DNA of 64,000 nt, from assembly GCF_000499205.1 (NCBI RefSeq), contig NZ_AWUK01000026.1, forward strand, positions 62,001 through 126,000, read 5' to 3'. This document shows, piece by piece, positions 19,239 through 27,825 of the stretch (positions are counted from its first letter, which is position 1; each line of letters opens with the position of its first letter). The translations under genes and the position numbers were made by a program. The DNA is from Paenibacillus sp. MAEPY2 (lineage in GTDB: Bacteria > Bacillota > Bacilli > Paenibacillales > Paenibacillaceae). The notes under the pieces were generated by a model that saw nothing but the letters and a program-made list of their open reading frames with translations, was not told where the DNA came from and did not search any database.

Positions 19239-20354
19239 ATGGTGAGAACCTTCAAGCCAATGTACAAGAAAATCGAGACATATATCATTGACCAGATTCG
19301 AAGCGGGAATTGGAAACCAGAGAGTAGAATTCCTTCCGAAAATGAACTGGCTGAACAATTCAGTGTGAGCCGTATAACGGTGAAAAATGCGCTTACCGCT
19401 CTGGTCGATAAAGGGGTGGTCTACCGACTTCAAGGTAAAGGCACCTTTGTTAACGATCACAGCCCGGAGGAAATTCGCAACATCACTTCAGCGGTTAAAG
19501 AGCAGCTCACTGTGCCAACAATCGGGTTCCTTCTCCCCCGTCTCGACAATCGGTTTACCGCCAATCTGCTGAGCGGAATTGAGGACACCCTTTCAGAGAA
19601 TGGCTATCAATTGTTATTCGCCAAAACAAATGATTCACAAGAGACGGAGATTATCAAAATCCAGGAAATGAAACAGGCAGGTGTCAAAGGACTAATTATC
19701 TATCCCGTTGAGGGTGAGCACTATAATAATGAGATTCTTGCGCTTACGCTAAATCGCTTCCCCCTTGTCCTGTTGGACCGCAATCTAAAAGGGGTGGAGA
19801 CCAACTCTATCAGCTCGGACAACCATGAGGCGGCTATTCAGGCAGTTAACCATCTTCATGAACTTGGACATAGTCGAATTGGCTTTATTTCCACTCTAGC
19901 TGAGGGCACATCGAGTATTGAGGATAGATTGCATGGATATGAGAAAGCCTTGGAGGACCGTCATATTCTGATTGATCGGAGTATACAGATGACACGTCTG
20001 GCCATGAGTGACAGTGATGAAGAGGTTATCATGATGATTCAGAAGTTTTTACAGGCGAATCCGCAGATGACAGCCCTTCTTTCCTCCAATTTCAGCCCTC
20101 ATGTTATTCAAGCGGCGATGCAGATGGGAATCTCTGTACCGGAAGATTTATCCGTCGTGTTCTTCGATGATGTGGAATTTCCGGACTACTGTATTATTCC
20201 GCCTACGGCTGTGGTCCAGCAGGAACTTGAGCTTGGACGAGAAGCGGGCAGAGTCATCCTGAAACAAGTAGAGAATCCTAGCAGCGAGTACCTTCAGGTT
20301 AAGTTACCCACGATGCTTATTCCCAGACAGTCAACAGCAAAGGCGAAATCATAG
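19239..20354 (+). CDS. GntR-LacI hybrid transcriptional regulator (AraR-like) of locus A
   Basis: 371 residues. Residues 5-72 form a GntR-type winged helix (RIPSENELAEQFSVSRITVKN, then GKGTFV). Residues about 95-365 form a LacI/periplasmic-binding-type effector domain (TIGFLLPRLDNRFT, GLIIYPVEGE, ELGHSRIGFIS, SVVFFDDVEFP). AraR of Bacillus, with this architecture, represses sugar genes until a free sugar binds. The gene diverges from the importer operon and shares a repeat with its promoter, so it is the likely local repressor. It ends at a strong hairpin. Confidence 0.9.
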   Translation: MVRTFKPMYKKIETYIIDQIRSGNWKPESRIPSENELAEQFSVSRITVKNALTALVDKGVVYRLQGKGTFVNDHSPEEIRNITSAVKEQLTVPTIGFLLPRLDNRFTANLLSGIEDTLSENGYQLLFAKTNDSQETEIIKIQEMKQAGVKGLIIYPVEGEHYNNEILALTLNRFPLVLLDRNLKGVETNSISSDNHEAAIQAVNHLHELGHSRIGFISTLAEGTSSIEDRLHGYEKALEDRHILIDRSIQMTRLAMSDSDEEVIMMIQKFLQANPQMTALLSSNFSPHVIQAAMQMGISVPEDLSVVFFDDVEFPDYCIIPPTAVVQQELELGREAGRVILKQVENPSSEYLQVKLPTMLIPRQSTAKAKS

Positions 20355-20494
20355 AAACCTTCGCCTGAAGTTAAACAAGCTCAATTTTCTGAAAACGTTT
20401 ATAGTAAACGAATGAAATCTACTTTTTTGACAGTTGCAGTGTGTATTAAACTGCGATTTATTGTCTCTACATGATGTTCAGTTCATTTATTGAA

Positions 20495-20527
20495 GAAGGA
20501 CCCTTCCCGAAATGGGAAGGGTCCTTC
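20495..20527. terminator. Bidirectional hairpin between convergent genes
   Basis: A perfect 14-base stem (GAAGGACCCTTCCC) with a five-base loop lies between the regulator gene and the convergent hydrolase gene. There is no T-run, but stability and position suit a shared terminator. Confidence 0.75.
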
Positions 20528-20545
20528 GAATGATGTGAACGATAA

Positions 20546-21460
20546 CTATTGCAAATTTGCGGAAGTAACGTCCTTCCAATGATCATTCGCTTCTATTTCA
20601 GCATTATTGCCAACAAAAGCACCACTTGCCTCCGAATCATCCATTAATTGATATCTCATCCAAGCTGTCAAATAACCTCGATGCTGACCGCCATCCTGCT
20701 CTATCGCTGTATGTGCAGCGCCCTTAGCCATAGCCATTAAGGCCGGAAGATCCGGTTTGGCATTACGTAAGGCCAATTGGTTGGAATCTGACGGGGAGAT
20801 GATAAAATCTCGGGTTCCCCCTATAACAAAAAATGGTACCTTCAGCGCTGATGTATCATACACATCCTCTGGATCACAATATTTCAGATCAGGCAGAGCA
20901 ATCGATACAACCGTTTTGATGAGATCCCCATTCTCAAAATTCGTATGAGCGTTAATCACACCCGTTGATCCCTGCGAATGCCCTGCCGCACCAACTCGAT
21001 CTTTTTGGATCCTGTGGTAGAACGGGCTGACCGTCGCTTCATTTTCACTGAGCATATATTCAATCGCAGCCATAATTTCTTTTCCTGTACCCGTGGTTTG
21101 GCTATATGTATCGATGACAATAAATCCCCAACCGGCCAGGTGTCTTAACAACTGATCATAATTGTCAGGTAATGCCCCCGTTCCATTGCCCCAAGCGATG
21201 AGCGGGTGCAAGACATCCGTTGATTGCGGAGAATAAACCCTGTAGAGCTTCTCGCCTTGTTTGTCCTTGATCTCCAGTGTATCTACCTCGTATGTGCCGG
21301 ATAGAGCATATTTTTCTTCAACACTTCCGACTTCGAAAGTAGCCGATACCGAATTTACGAGGATGAAGGATAGTACGCAAAATGCAGCGATCAAAATACC
21401 GACAACACCCGTTATCCATAGGAACCACTTGCTTCGGATTACCTTTTTCACTTGTGGCAT
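20546..21460 (-). CDS. Membrane-anchored alpha/beta hydrolase (chlorophyllase/dienelactone hydrolase-like)
   Basis: 304 residues from the ATG at 21460, picked because AGAGGAGA lies upstream; a longer in-frame start has no such site. Residues 11-35 form one membrane helix, leaving the enzyme outside the cell. The alpha/beta hydrolase core shows the nucleophile elbow GHSQG with Ser162, an Asp in GTRDFI (about residue 219) and a His in GAAHTAI (about 252). It resembles the chlorophyllase/PET-hydrolase-like esterase group. Esterase activity is likely and the substrate unknown. It diverges from the TetR gene and may be under its control. Confidence 0.8.
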   Translation of the reverse strand: MPQVKKVIRSKWFLWITGVVGILIAAFCVLSFILVNSVSATFEVGSVEEKYALSGTYEVDTLEIKDKQGEKLYRVYSPQSTDVLHPLIAWGNGTGALPDNYDQLLRHLAGWGFIVIDTYSQTTGTGKEIMAAIEYMLSENEATVSPFYHRIQKDRVGAAGHSQGSTGVINAHTNFENGDLIKTVVSIALPDLKYCDPEDVYDTSALKVPFFVIGGTRDFIISPSDSNQLALRNAKPDLPALMAMAKGAAHTAIEQDGGQHRGYLTAWMRYQLMDDSEASGAFVGNNAEIEANDHWKDVTSANLQ

Positions 21461-21552
21461 ACAATCTCCTCTCACATTAAAGCGGGATATCCCTAGGTAA
21501 AACATACCACAGGTATAGCGCTTTTAGTTCAACAAAACGTGAAAGTTATGTC

Positions 21553-21580
21553 TTGCAATATTGAGAATAAGTGCTAATAT
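21553..21580 (+). promoter_or_regulatory. Sigma-A promoter of the tetR gene
   Basis: TTGCAA (21553-21558) and TAATAT (21575-21580) are separated by 16 bases and lie about 53 bases before the regulator start codon. Confidence 0.55.
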
Positions 21581-21582
21581 GA

Positions 21583-21613
21583 GTTTAAACAACGTTTAAA
21601 ACATTGTTTAAAC
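21583..21613 (+). promoter_or_regulatory. Palindromic operator for the TetR-family regulator
   Basis: GTTTAAACAA (21583-21592) and its exact reverse complement TTGTTTAAAC (21604-21613) are spaced by 11 bases that carry a further CGTTTAAAA copy. The site begins two bases after the -10 box, where a repressor would block transcription, so autoregulation is likely. Confidence 0.65.
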
Positions 21614-21632
21614 CACTTGTAGGAGGGTTACT

Positions 21633-22214
21633 ATGGAACCAGACAAAAAAAGTGAAACCAAAGAAAAGATCATGCAAGCTACGCTGGAGTTCACCAAACA
21701 AAATGGCTTTGAAAGCATCACCATACGGAAAATTGCTGAAGCTTCCGGTACAAATGTCTCCCTTGTTAACTATTACTTCGGCTCCAAAGAAAATCTGATT
21801 AGCGAATCTATTAAAATGATTCTGAGTAGCTTTCAGCATACCTTTGATATACTTGACGAATTTTCCATCCCCGCCCGAGAACGATTAAAGCAATTTTTGG
21901 TGAATTATTTGCAAGTCATCCGTGAGTACCCCGAATTGTTATCCAGAATTATTCTCATGGGTTCAGCAGACCTCGATTCTCAGCAGGAGTACGGTTCAAT
22001 TTTAAATGTAATGGGATTCCCCAAGGTTCAAAATACGTTAAAAGAGTTAACCGGAGAACAACAACCGGAGCGACTGACCACAATGATGACGCAAATTTTT
22101 GGAGCGCTTTTTCTCCCAGCACTAATGAGTCCTATTCTGGAAAAAGGAGCCTCTGTGAAGATCGCACCGATAGATGAACAAATTGACTTGCTCTTTGAAA
22201 AATACTTTCATTAA
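21633..22214 (+). CDS. TetR-family transcriptional regulator
   Basis: 193 residues with AGGAGGG upstream of the ATG. The N-terminal helix-turn-helix (about residues 8-55; GFESITIRKIAEASGTNVSLVNYYFGSKENLI) is typical. The C-terminal domain is all helical and would bind a small ligand. Its promoter is overlapped by a perfect palindrome. It is followed 24 bases later by an HXXEE membrane protein gene in the same direction and diverges from an alpha/beta hydrolase gene; these are the probable targets. Confidence 0.9.
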   Translation: MEPDKKSETKEKIMQATLEFTKQNGFESITIRKIAEASGTNVSLVNYYFGSKENLISESIKMILSSFQHTFDILDEFSIPARERLKQFLVNYLQVIREYPELLSRIILMGSADLDSQQEYGSILNVMGFPKVQNTLKELTGEQQPERLTTMMTQIFGALFLPALMSPILEKGASVKIAPIDEQIDLLFEKYFH

Positions 22215-22238
22215 AAAACATTTTTGGAGGTCATTCAG

Positions 22239-22865
22239 ATGAACATGTTACGAAAACATTGGCAGGACTTGGGATTGATCATTGCATTACTTGTATGCAT
22301 TTATGTCACTATGAATTGGGGAACGTTGCCGCGTGTTAACAGCATTTTATGGTTAAGTTTTGTTGCCATACTCCTGCATCAATTCGAAGAATACCGTTGG
22401 CCGGGTTATTTTGCAGGCTTATTTAATAAAGCTTTGTTCCATAGTGATGCACCTGAGAGATATCCGCTAAATCAGCAATCAGCTATGATTATTAATCTGA
22501 TTATCGCCTATATATTTTATTTGCCGGGTGTATTCTTCCCTTCCATTGTTTGGCTGGGTCTGGCGCCTATATTGATGGGTTTTTTTCAGATTATTTGGCA
22601 TGGCATCTTCGCTAATATAAAAACAAGAAGCCTGTACAATCCCGGATTGTTTTCAGCGATATTTCTGCATTTGCCCATTGGGATCTGGTACATTAAATAT
22701 ACCTATGAACAAAATATATTAACACCAACAAATTGGATTTTGAGCACCATTTATTTTGTCGTAGCTGTGTATATATTAATTGTGAAAGGTAACATGTGGC
22801 TTAAAAACAAGAACTCCAGTCATCCATTTTCACAGAAACAAGTAGGACCTTACACTAAAAATTAA
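22239..22865 (+). CDS. HXXEE-domain membrane protein
   Basis: 208 residues from the ATG at 22239, which has GGAGG 8 bases upstream; an upstream in-frame TTG is discarded. The protein is largely hydrophobic with about five or six membrane helices. The family's namesake His-x-x-Glu-Glu motif is seen at His47-Gln-Phe-Glu50-Glu51 (LLHQFEEYRWPGYF). HXXEE proteins have no firmly assigned role; the polar motif inside a membrane segment hints at catalysis or metal binding. It is cotranscribed with the TetR gene. Confidence 0.85.
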   Translation: MNMLRKHWQDLGLIIALLVCIYVTMNWGTLPRVNSILWLSFVAILLHQFEEYRWPGYFAGLFNKALFHSDAPERYPLNQQSAMIINLIIAYIFYLPGVFFPSIVWLGLAPILMGFFQIIWHGIFANIKTRSLYNPGLFSAIFLHLPIGIWYIKYTYEQNILTPTNWILSTIYFVVAVYILIVKGNMWLKNKNSSHPFSQKQVGPYTKN

Positions 22866-22907
22866 ATCTGTTACTTCTTATAACTTCATAAATACAAGGA
22901 TATAATC

Positions 22908-22980
22908 GAGCAATATAAGAAGCTGATGCGCTGATTTCAGGATATTCATTTCGGTGATAGTTGTCTATCTTGTATTGCTC
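22908..22980. repeat. Spaced inverted repeat of unknown role
   Basis: GAGCAATATAAGA (22908-22920) and TCTTGTATTGCTC (22968-22980) are complementary over 13 bases with one mismatch and enclose 47 bases. There is no coding capacity. It could be a long-range hairpin or a small mobile-element scar. Confidence 0.35.
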
Positions 22981-23002
22981 CGTAACGATCTGTTTATGAA
23001 AA

Positions 23003-23023
23003 AAGCCACCATTTAGGTGACTT
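23003..23023 (-). terminator. Terminator overlapping the phosphotransferase stop codon
   Basis: AAGCCACC (23003-23010) pairs with GGTGACTT (23016-23023), and a T-run follows on the minus strand. One arm lies inside the last codons, so the stop codon sits in the loop. Confidence 0.75.
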
Positions 23024-24035
23024 CCTGCACTTCTATCCCATTGAAGAGAAATGGAGCATTCATTAAATATTCTCTGATACATGCTTGTGCGTACGGTTGC
23101 TCATCTATTATTCGTGATGTTTCTCTAGGGTCGGACGAATGATGGCTGTAGTTCTCAATCATGCACATGATAAAGAAACTTTCCAGAACCTCAGCATAAT
23201 CTGTTGGCAGTGTTCTTACACTTTCATAACCTCTGATGAACTCCCAACGCTGTGCGGGAAAAAGCCCTAATATCGTGTTTGCTATATCGTAAAGATAATA
23301 TCCATAGCCACATCGGCCAAAATCAATTGGATTAGGTTGTTCATCGTTGAATACGATGTTACCAATATGTAAATCTCCGTGGATGATTCCGTAATGCTGT
23401 GGATTCTGATCCAAGTCTGCAAGTTGGGATAATATTTTACGGGATGCTTTCTGATACGTCTTCCATGCCTGATCGGATAAAAACCTTGTGTAATAACGTC
23501 TCAGCTTGGCCATATCAACTTTAAAACTTTCTTCGCCCCATGTGGGCCGAGCAAAATCAACAGATGGTACAAAACGGGCTGTTGCTTCATGGAGATCTGC
23601 GGCCATAGAGCCTATACGGTATGCACAACGTTCATTAACCTCATTTCCGTCCATATGCTCTCCGTCTACCCATTTCATCATCGTAACATAAAAGTACATT
23701 CCCGCTTCTTCTGCCTCCATGAACAAAACATACGAGCCATCGCGACTCACTACACCCTGAGGTACGTAGAGATTATTGGATGTGCCCAGTGATTGAAGCA
23801 AAGTAAGTTCCGAACGGATAGCCTCTTTACTTAGCCGATTGGAATGAATGCGAAGTAAATAGCTTTTCGATGGAGCTGTATCGATTTTGTACGTGATGGT
23901 ATCTGACAACTGAATGAAATGTATACAATCCCATGCTAATTCATACTGATCTAATGCCCTTAGACAAACACTTCTCGCCTGAACGAGCAGTAATTGTAGC
24001 TCCTCATTCGTTCCATTTTGAAAAAATGTCATCAT
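23013..24035 (-). CDS. Aminoglycoside phosphotransferase-like kinase family protein
   Basis: 340 residues, ATG start with GGAGGAGG upstream. It has the protein-kinase-like fold of the APH/choline kinase group: the catalytic loop GIIHGDLHIGNI (catalytic Asp in HGD) and the metal-binding IDFGRCG motif, both in order. An N-terminal lobe carries a Lys in YKIDTAPSKSYLLRIH. Family members phosphorylate small molecules such as aminoglycosides, homoserine or choline. Nothing in the neighbourhood fixes the substrate, and resistance should not be assumed. Confidence 0.8.
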   Translation of the reverse strand: MMTFFQNGTNEELQLLLVQARSVCLRALDQYELAWDCIHFIQLSDTITYKIDTAPSKSYLLRIHSNRLSKEAIRSELTLLQSLGTSNNLYVPQGVVSRDGSYVLFMEAEEAGMYFYVTMMKWVDGEHMDGNEVNERCAYRIGSMAADLHEATARFVPSVDFARPTWGEESFKVDMAKLRRYYTRFLSDQAWKTYQKASRKILSQLADLDQNPQHYGIIHGDLHIGNIVFNDEQPNPIDFGRCGYGYYLYDIANTILGLFPAQRWEFIRGYESVRTLPTDYAEVLESFFIMCMIENYSHHSSDPRETSRIIDEQPYAQACIREYLMNAPFLFNGIEVQEVT

Positions 24036-24176
24036 TGGCCTCCTCCATAAATATCCGCAAGCGAATCCAAGCTACAACGAATTATACGGAATAGACCATT
24101 GGAGGCATATATAACAAACGATTATAAAACATCTATTACATAGAAGCTTTCTCTCAAAAGGCATCTCAACACAAAA

Positions 24177-24199
24177 AAGCCCGGTTCATCACCGGACTT
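24177..24199 (-). terminator. Terminator after the sigma factor fusion gene
   Basis: AAGCCCGGT pairs with ACCGGACTT (one G-T pair), with a run of six T on the minus strand. It lies 22 bases after the stop codon. Confidence 0.85.
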
Positions 24200-24220
24200 A
24201 ACATTTCAAAGGTATTCAAA

Positions 24221-25444
24221 TTATATTTTGATATATTCCACCCATAGCTTATATAATTCAGACTTAGTACATTGAAAGATCCCTTCGAAATCTTGAGGAT
24301 TACGTATCAGTTTGTTTAATGCCTCTATTCCGTATCGCTCAACCACAAATTCCACCATCATATAAGAGAATTGAAAGCCTTTCATCGTTTCAAAATCCCA
24401 CGTATCGTTATTTAATTCATCAAAAGATGGAATGGTCTGGTTGCGAATGCTATCTTCCGTCGAACCTTTAATGAAATCTTGGGACATCTGTTTAGCTTCA
24501 TATCCACCAATACCCTGTCTGATCCATTTCGGAGCTGCAGGATTAATATCGCTGATTAGCCACATGGCGAACAAGTGGACTGTGCCTTTCAGAATGGATT
24601 GATACGTATGCTCCGGTCCCGGGTTCAACGGAGATACAATTTTCAGAATGCGCCCTTCATATGTGCCCATAAACCAATTGGGGGCATCTGTTTCGCCGAC
24701 AGCTTGATGGAACGTTGGCAAATCAGGATAAATTTCAATAACTACCTTTTGTGATGGATGATGTTTATATTTGGCCGACACTCGTTCAACACTATTGTTG
24801 AGCTCATCGAACAAATCTTGATGCATTTTCTTTGTACGATCATTCGTTTCGTGGCTTACACCTTTATTTACAATAGAAATCAGGTCTTGAATAGACATGA
24901 TGGCAATGTCCCCCCACTCTTTCAGTTCTTTTCTTAATTTCTCCAAAGCTCGGTATAGTCTGTTCTTTACTGCACTCTCCCGTCTTCCAACAATCTTGGA
25001 TATTTCAGGCAAGGTGCAGTCAACGAAAAAGCGTAAAGCAATAATTTCTTGATCAATCTCATCCAGCTTTTTTAACGCGGAGCCAATATCAATTCGGATA
25101 TCAACATGTTTCGTAAATTCAAGGGAGATGGATTGGGATTCATAATCTGTAAAATCATAAGGAGATTCTTTTTGTCGCGATAACCTGCGATATTCGTTTT
25201 TCACCGTATTCTGAGCAATCTTAAAGATCCAGGTGAATAAATTTGAGGACCCTTTAAAGCTATGAATGTTTTCGACCGCTTTCAAAAACACCTGTTGGGT
25301 CAAATCATCTGCAACCAACGGATTCAATTTCAGTGAGAAATATTTACTGATTCTTTGACGATATTGTTCATACGTGTTCTCAAAGATGGTGATGCTTTCC
25401 TGTTCATCCGGATAAACAGGTTTCGTGTCATGAGCTCCTGACAT
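24221..25444 (-). CDS. ECF-like sigma factor fused to a degenerate peptidase-like domain
   Basis: 407 residues, about twice the size of a plain ECF sigma factor. Residues 20-90 are sigma region 2 (DDLTQQVFLKAVENI, FTWIFKIAQNTVKNEYRR) and residues 120-175 region 4 (LDEIDQEIIALRF to RRESAVKNRLYRALEKLRKEL). After a linker, residues about 225-405 resemble the gluzincin peptidase-MA-like fold (KVVIEIYPDLPTFHQAVG, PKWIRQGIGGYEA, SYMMVEFVVERYG). In active families this holds HExxH and WLxEG; here the positions read HLFAM (290-294) and WIRQG, so the zinc site is lost. The extra domain may be a built-in sensor or anti-sigma-like module. No anti-sigma gene is adjacent. Confidence 0.8.
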   Translation of the reverse strand: MSGAHDTKPVYPDEQESITIFENTYEQYRQRISKYFSLKLNPLVADDLTQQVFLKAVENIHSFKGSSNLFTWIFKIAQNTVKNEYRRLSRQKESPYDFTDYESQSISLEFTKHVDIRIDIGSALKKLDEIDQEIIALRFFVDCTLPEISKIVGRRESAVKNRLYRALEKLRKELKEWGDIAIMSIQDLISIVNKGVSHETNDRTKKMHQDLFDELNNSVERVSAKYKHHPSQKVVIEIYPDLPTFHQAVGETDAPNWFMGTYEGRILKIVSPLNPGPEHTYQSILKGTVHLFAMWLISDINPAAPKWIRQGIGGYEAKQMSQDFIKGSTEDSIRNQTIPSFDELNNDTWDFETMKGFQFSYMMVEFVVERYGIEALNKLIRNPQDFEGIFQCTKSELYKLWVEYIKI

Positions 25445-25578
25445 GGTGGTGAACCTCCTCTTGATTTACATTTAATTAGACACCGGAGGAAGCGAAAAAG
25501 CCACGCATGAGGAAAAATTTTTTTGGCTTCTTCTTCGCTTTAGTATGAATTCTGCTTTTATGAAGATGAAAAACAAAC

Positions 25579-25611
25579 AAAGGCAACCGTTCGCACTGAC
25601 CGGCTACCTTT
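25579..25611 (-). terminator. Terminator after the PQQ-like protein gene
   Basis: AAAGGCAACCG (25579-25589) pairs with CGGCTACCTTT (25601-25611), allowing two G-T pairs. The minus strand continues with T-rich sequence. Confidence 0.75.
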
Positions 25612-25647
25612 ATTCTTTTCTTTTATGGAAACACAACTAGTCTTTGC

Positions 25648-27054
25648 TTATCTCAGCGATGCGGGCAGCTTTACACCGAGGAGTTTACCCTCCGCCTGTA
25701 TTATGATCATACCGTCTGTCTTCAGTGTCGCTTCGTGTAAATCTGCCCCGGTGGTTACCCGAAAGACTGGTGTAGTAGTCAACATATTAATCCCGAACAT
25801 TGTTCCGTTACGCTGCGTCCGGTACATTCCTTTGCCGTACACGCTAATCTGAGCAACAGGTGCGTCGCCATACCACTTGATTTCCTGTCCATTCACCAGC
25901 TTGATGCCCGCTAGTTCACCCGTTGTTTCATTTTTGTATATCAGCCTTTCCTGCACGATACCAAGCGACACCCCGTTTTCTTTATAAAAAGGGCGAGGAT
26001 AAGTCCGAAGTGGATCAGCATTAGATGTATATTTGTCGAAGTTGTATTCCGCTACCCGATCTCCTTGTTCAATGTATAACTTTCCATTGCTTGCAAATAC
26101 ACTCCCATACCCATAGTCATATGGTGGATCACCGTTCATTTTCCAGTTATATTCAAGGCTCCCCTTTTGTACGCCAGTGTTGAGGTTATAGGCATTTACA
26201 CTCACTTTACGTTCCGGTTTTGATTGATATTCTGTCAGTCTGGAAGAATGATAATCAACCGAATACACGAGACCGTCTTTAATTTGAAGTGCTTCTCCTT
26301 GACCGAAATCGTCCCATAACTTTTTGCCTGTCTTCTTGTCATATGCATTTAGTTGGATGGACGTAAGTGCCCCCTGTACATAAAAGGTTCGAAGCACGAC
26401 GCCATTAGATTCCTCCAGGTAGTCGGTACCGTTTCCTTCACCAAGCGGCTCATCAGCCCTCCACTTCAGCTTTCCCGTCTTCATATCAAAAGCAAATGTT
26501 GTACTGCCTTGGATAATATAAAGCGTATCACCAGTTGGAACTAACATTTCTGTACGATTCCGTGTATCGATCCAGGTGGATGAGCCTGATAGCCATATCG
26601 CTTTTCCTGTCTTCGCGTTCAAAGCATAAGGCTTATGATCCCCAGTGAGACCGTAAATGACATTATTATGATAAACAACATAGGGTGTTAATCCTTTTCC
26701 GTAAGACCATAGACGTTTACCTGTCTTTGCATCCAATGAAATCAGTTTGCTATCGGCGAAAGTGAATACCTTACCCTCTTCTGCTACTGCATGATGACCA
26801 ATATAAGGTTCGTTCATATTCAAATAATTGTCCACTTGTGCAGTCCAGGAAGGCTTAAGTTCGGGTACCGATATCCCCATATAGGAATACCAGTTGCGTA
26901 CCGAAACATCAGGTGCGTCTGCATGTGCCTGAGACAAAATTACGGCGTTCATCCCCAGAGCAAGAAGCCCCACAGCTGTAAAGCTTGCGACGATACAGCG
27001 GAATAGTTGTCCTTTCCAATTCGTAAACTGTTGATTCTTTTTCGTTTTGAGCAT
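25648..27054 (-). CDS. Secreted PQQ-like beta-propeller repeat protein
   Basis: 468 residues from the ATG at 27054, just after GGAGGG. An N-terminal signal peptide (about 1-45, ending near SQAHA) is followed by repeated blades of the PQQ/WD-like type: LDAKTGKRLWSYG, LNAKTGKAIWLSG, FDMKTGKLKWRAD, YDKKTGKKLWDDFG. These form a propeller used for binding or scaffolding, like the BamB and quinoprotein folds. No cofactor-binding catalytic residues are evident. It precedes the sigma factor fusion gene but a terminator lies between, so they are not clearly cotranscribed. Confidence 0.82.
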   Translation of the reverse strand: MLKTKKNQQFTNWKGQLFRCIVASFTAVGLLALGMNAVILSQAHADAPDVSVRNWYSYMGISVPELKPSWTAQVDNYLNMNEPYIGHHAVAEEGKVFTFADSKLISLDAKTGKRLWSYGKGLTPYVVYHNNVIYGLTGDHKPYALNAKTGKAIWLSGSSTWIDTRNRTEMLVPTGDTLYIIQGSTTFAFDMKTGKLKWRADEPLGEGNGTDYLEESNGVVLRTFYVQGALTSIQLNAYDKKTGKKLWDDFGQGEALQIKDGLVYSVDYHSSRLTEYQSKPERKVSVNAYNLNTGVQKGSLEYNWKMNGDPPYDYGYGSVFASNGKLYIEQGDRVAEYNFDKYTSNADPLRTYPRPFYKENGVSLGIVQERLIYKNETTGELAGIKLVNGQEIKWYGDAPVAQISVYGKGMYRTQRNGTMFGINMLTTTPVFRVTTGADLHEATLKTDGMIIIQAEGKLLGVKLPASLR

Positions 27055-27208
27055 ATTACCCTCCATTGTAATGGTTTCTACATTAGTTACCTTAATAGAT
27101 GTGTATTTCTAGAGAGCTATCGCCTATAATCCTTATGAATATAACGCATTGAATTGCTTAATAGTTACACTCTTGTTAAACGATTCAAATAGATTTCAAA
27201 ACAAAAAA

Positions 27209-27226
27209 GTCGCCCAATTGGCGACT
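27209..27226 (-). terminator. Terminator after the flavin reductase gene
   Basis: AGTCGCC pairs with GGCGACT around a short loop, followed on the minus strand by six T. It closes the leftward iron-sulfur/MurB gene set. Confidence 0.85.
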
Positions 27227-27232
27227 CCTTGT

Positions 27233-27781
27233 TCAGTGGGATGAAGCTTTTAATTGAGTCTGCATGAAGACCAGTTCCTCAGCCAATTTTTCCAGCCGAC
27301 TCAGGGCTTCCGTATCTTTAATGTTATTCTCAGCATCAAAATGATCGCTATTCAGATATACATAGCTTGGGGCGACATAGGAGCGGAAAAAGCCAGCAAT
27401 GGGCTTTAACTGATTTTCCACAACCAAATAATGCTGATAGGTGCCACCGGTTGCTATAAAACCCATCACTTTATTGTAAATGCTCTGCACAGGCAATAGG
27501 TCAAATACATTCTTTAGTACACCTGTCAGAGAGGATTGATATATTGGTGTGCCGATTACGTAAAAGTCAGCATCCATCAATTTTTGAATCACCGACTGGG
27601 TGTCTTCATTATAATCCTCCAATTTGCGGCCATCGCAAAATTCGATCCCTTTATAATCTCTTAAATCTATGAGTTCAACTTCAATTTCTGGATGATTATT
27701 TTTCACGAATTGGAGCACAGCATCCACACCCACTGGTGTCTTTGATCCAATCAACGACCCGGACAATCCTATTAATTTCAC
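27233..27781 (-). CDS. NADPH-dependent FMN reductase family protein
   Basis: 182 residues, GTG start with GGAGG 8 bases upstream. It is a flavodoxin-like fold: the FMN phosphate loop GLSGSLIGSKTPVGVD at the start and the GTPIYQSSLTGVLKNVFDLL segment around residues 78-97, typical of SsuE/azoreductase-type NAD(P)H-dependent reductases. It would reduce FMN or quinone-like compounds in the cytoplasm. It follows murB by 45 bases and may share its transcript. Confidence 0.88.
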   Translation of the reverse strand: MKLIGLSGSLIGSKTPVGVDAVLQFVKNNHPEIEVELIDLRDYKGIEFCDGRKLEDYNEDTQSVIQKLMDADFYVIGTPIYQSSLTGVLKNVFDLLPVQSIYNKVMGFIATGGTYQHYLVVENQLKPIAGFFRSYVAPSYVYLNSDHFDAENNIKDTEALSRLEKLAEELVFMQTQLKASSH

Positions 27782-27825
27782 AACATAACCTCCAATAAGT
27801 CTTAGTCATCTGTTAAGTTTTCTGC

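Noticed and set aside
23013..24035. Antibiotic resistance gene
   Set aside because: The fold is shared by many small-molecule kinases; nothing marks it as an aminoglycoside resistance enzyme.
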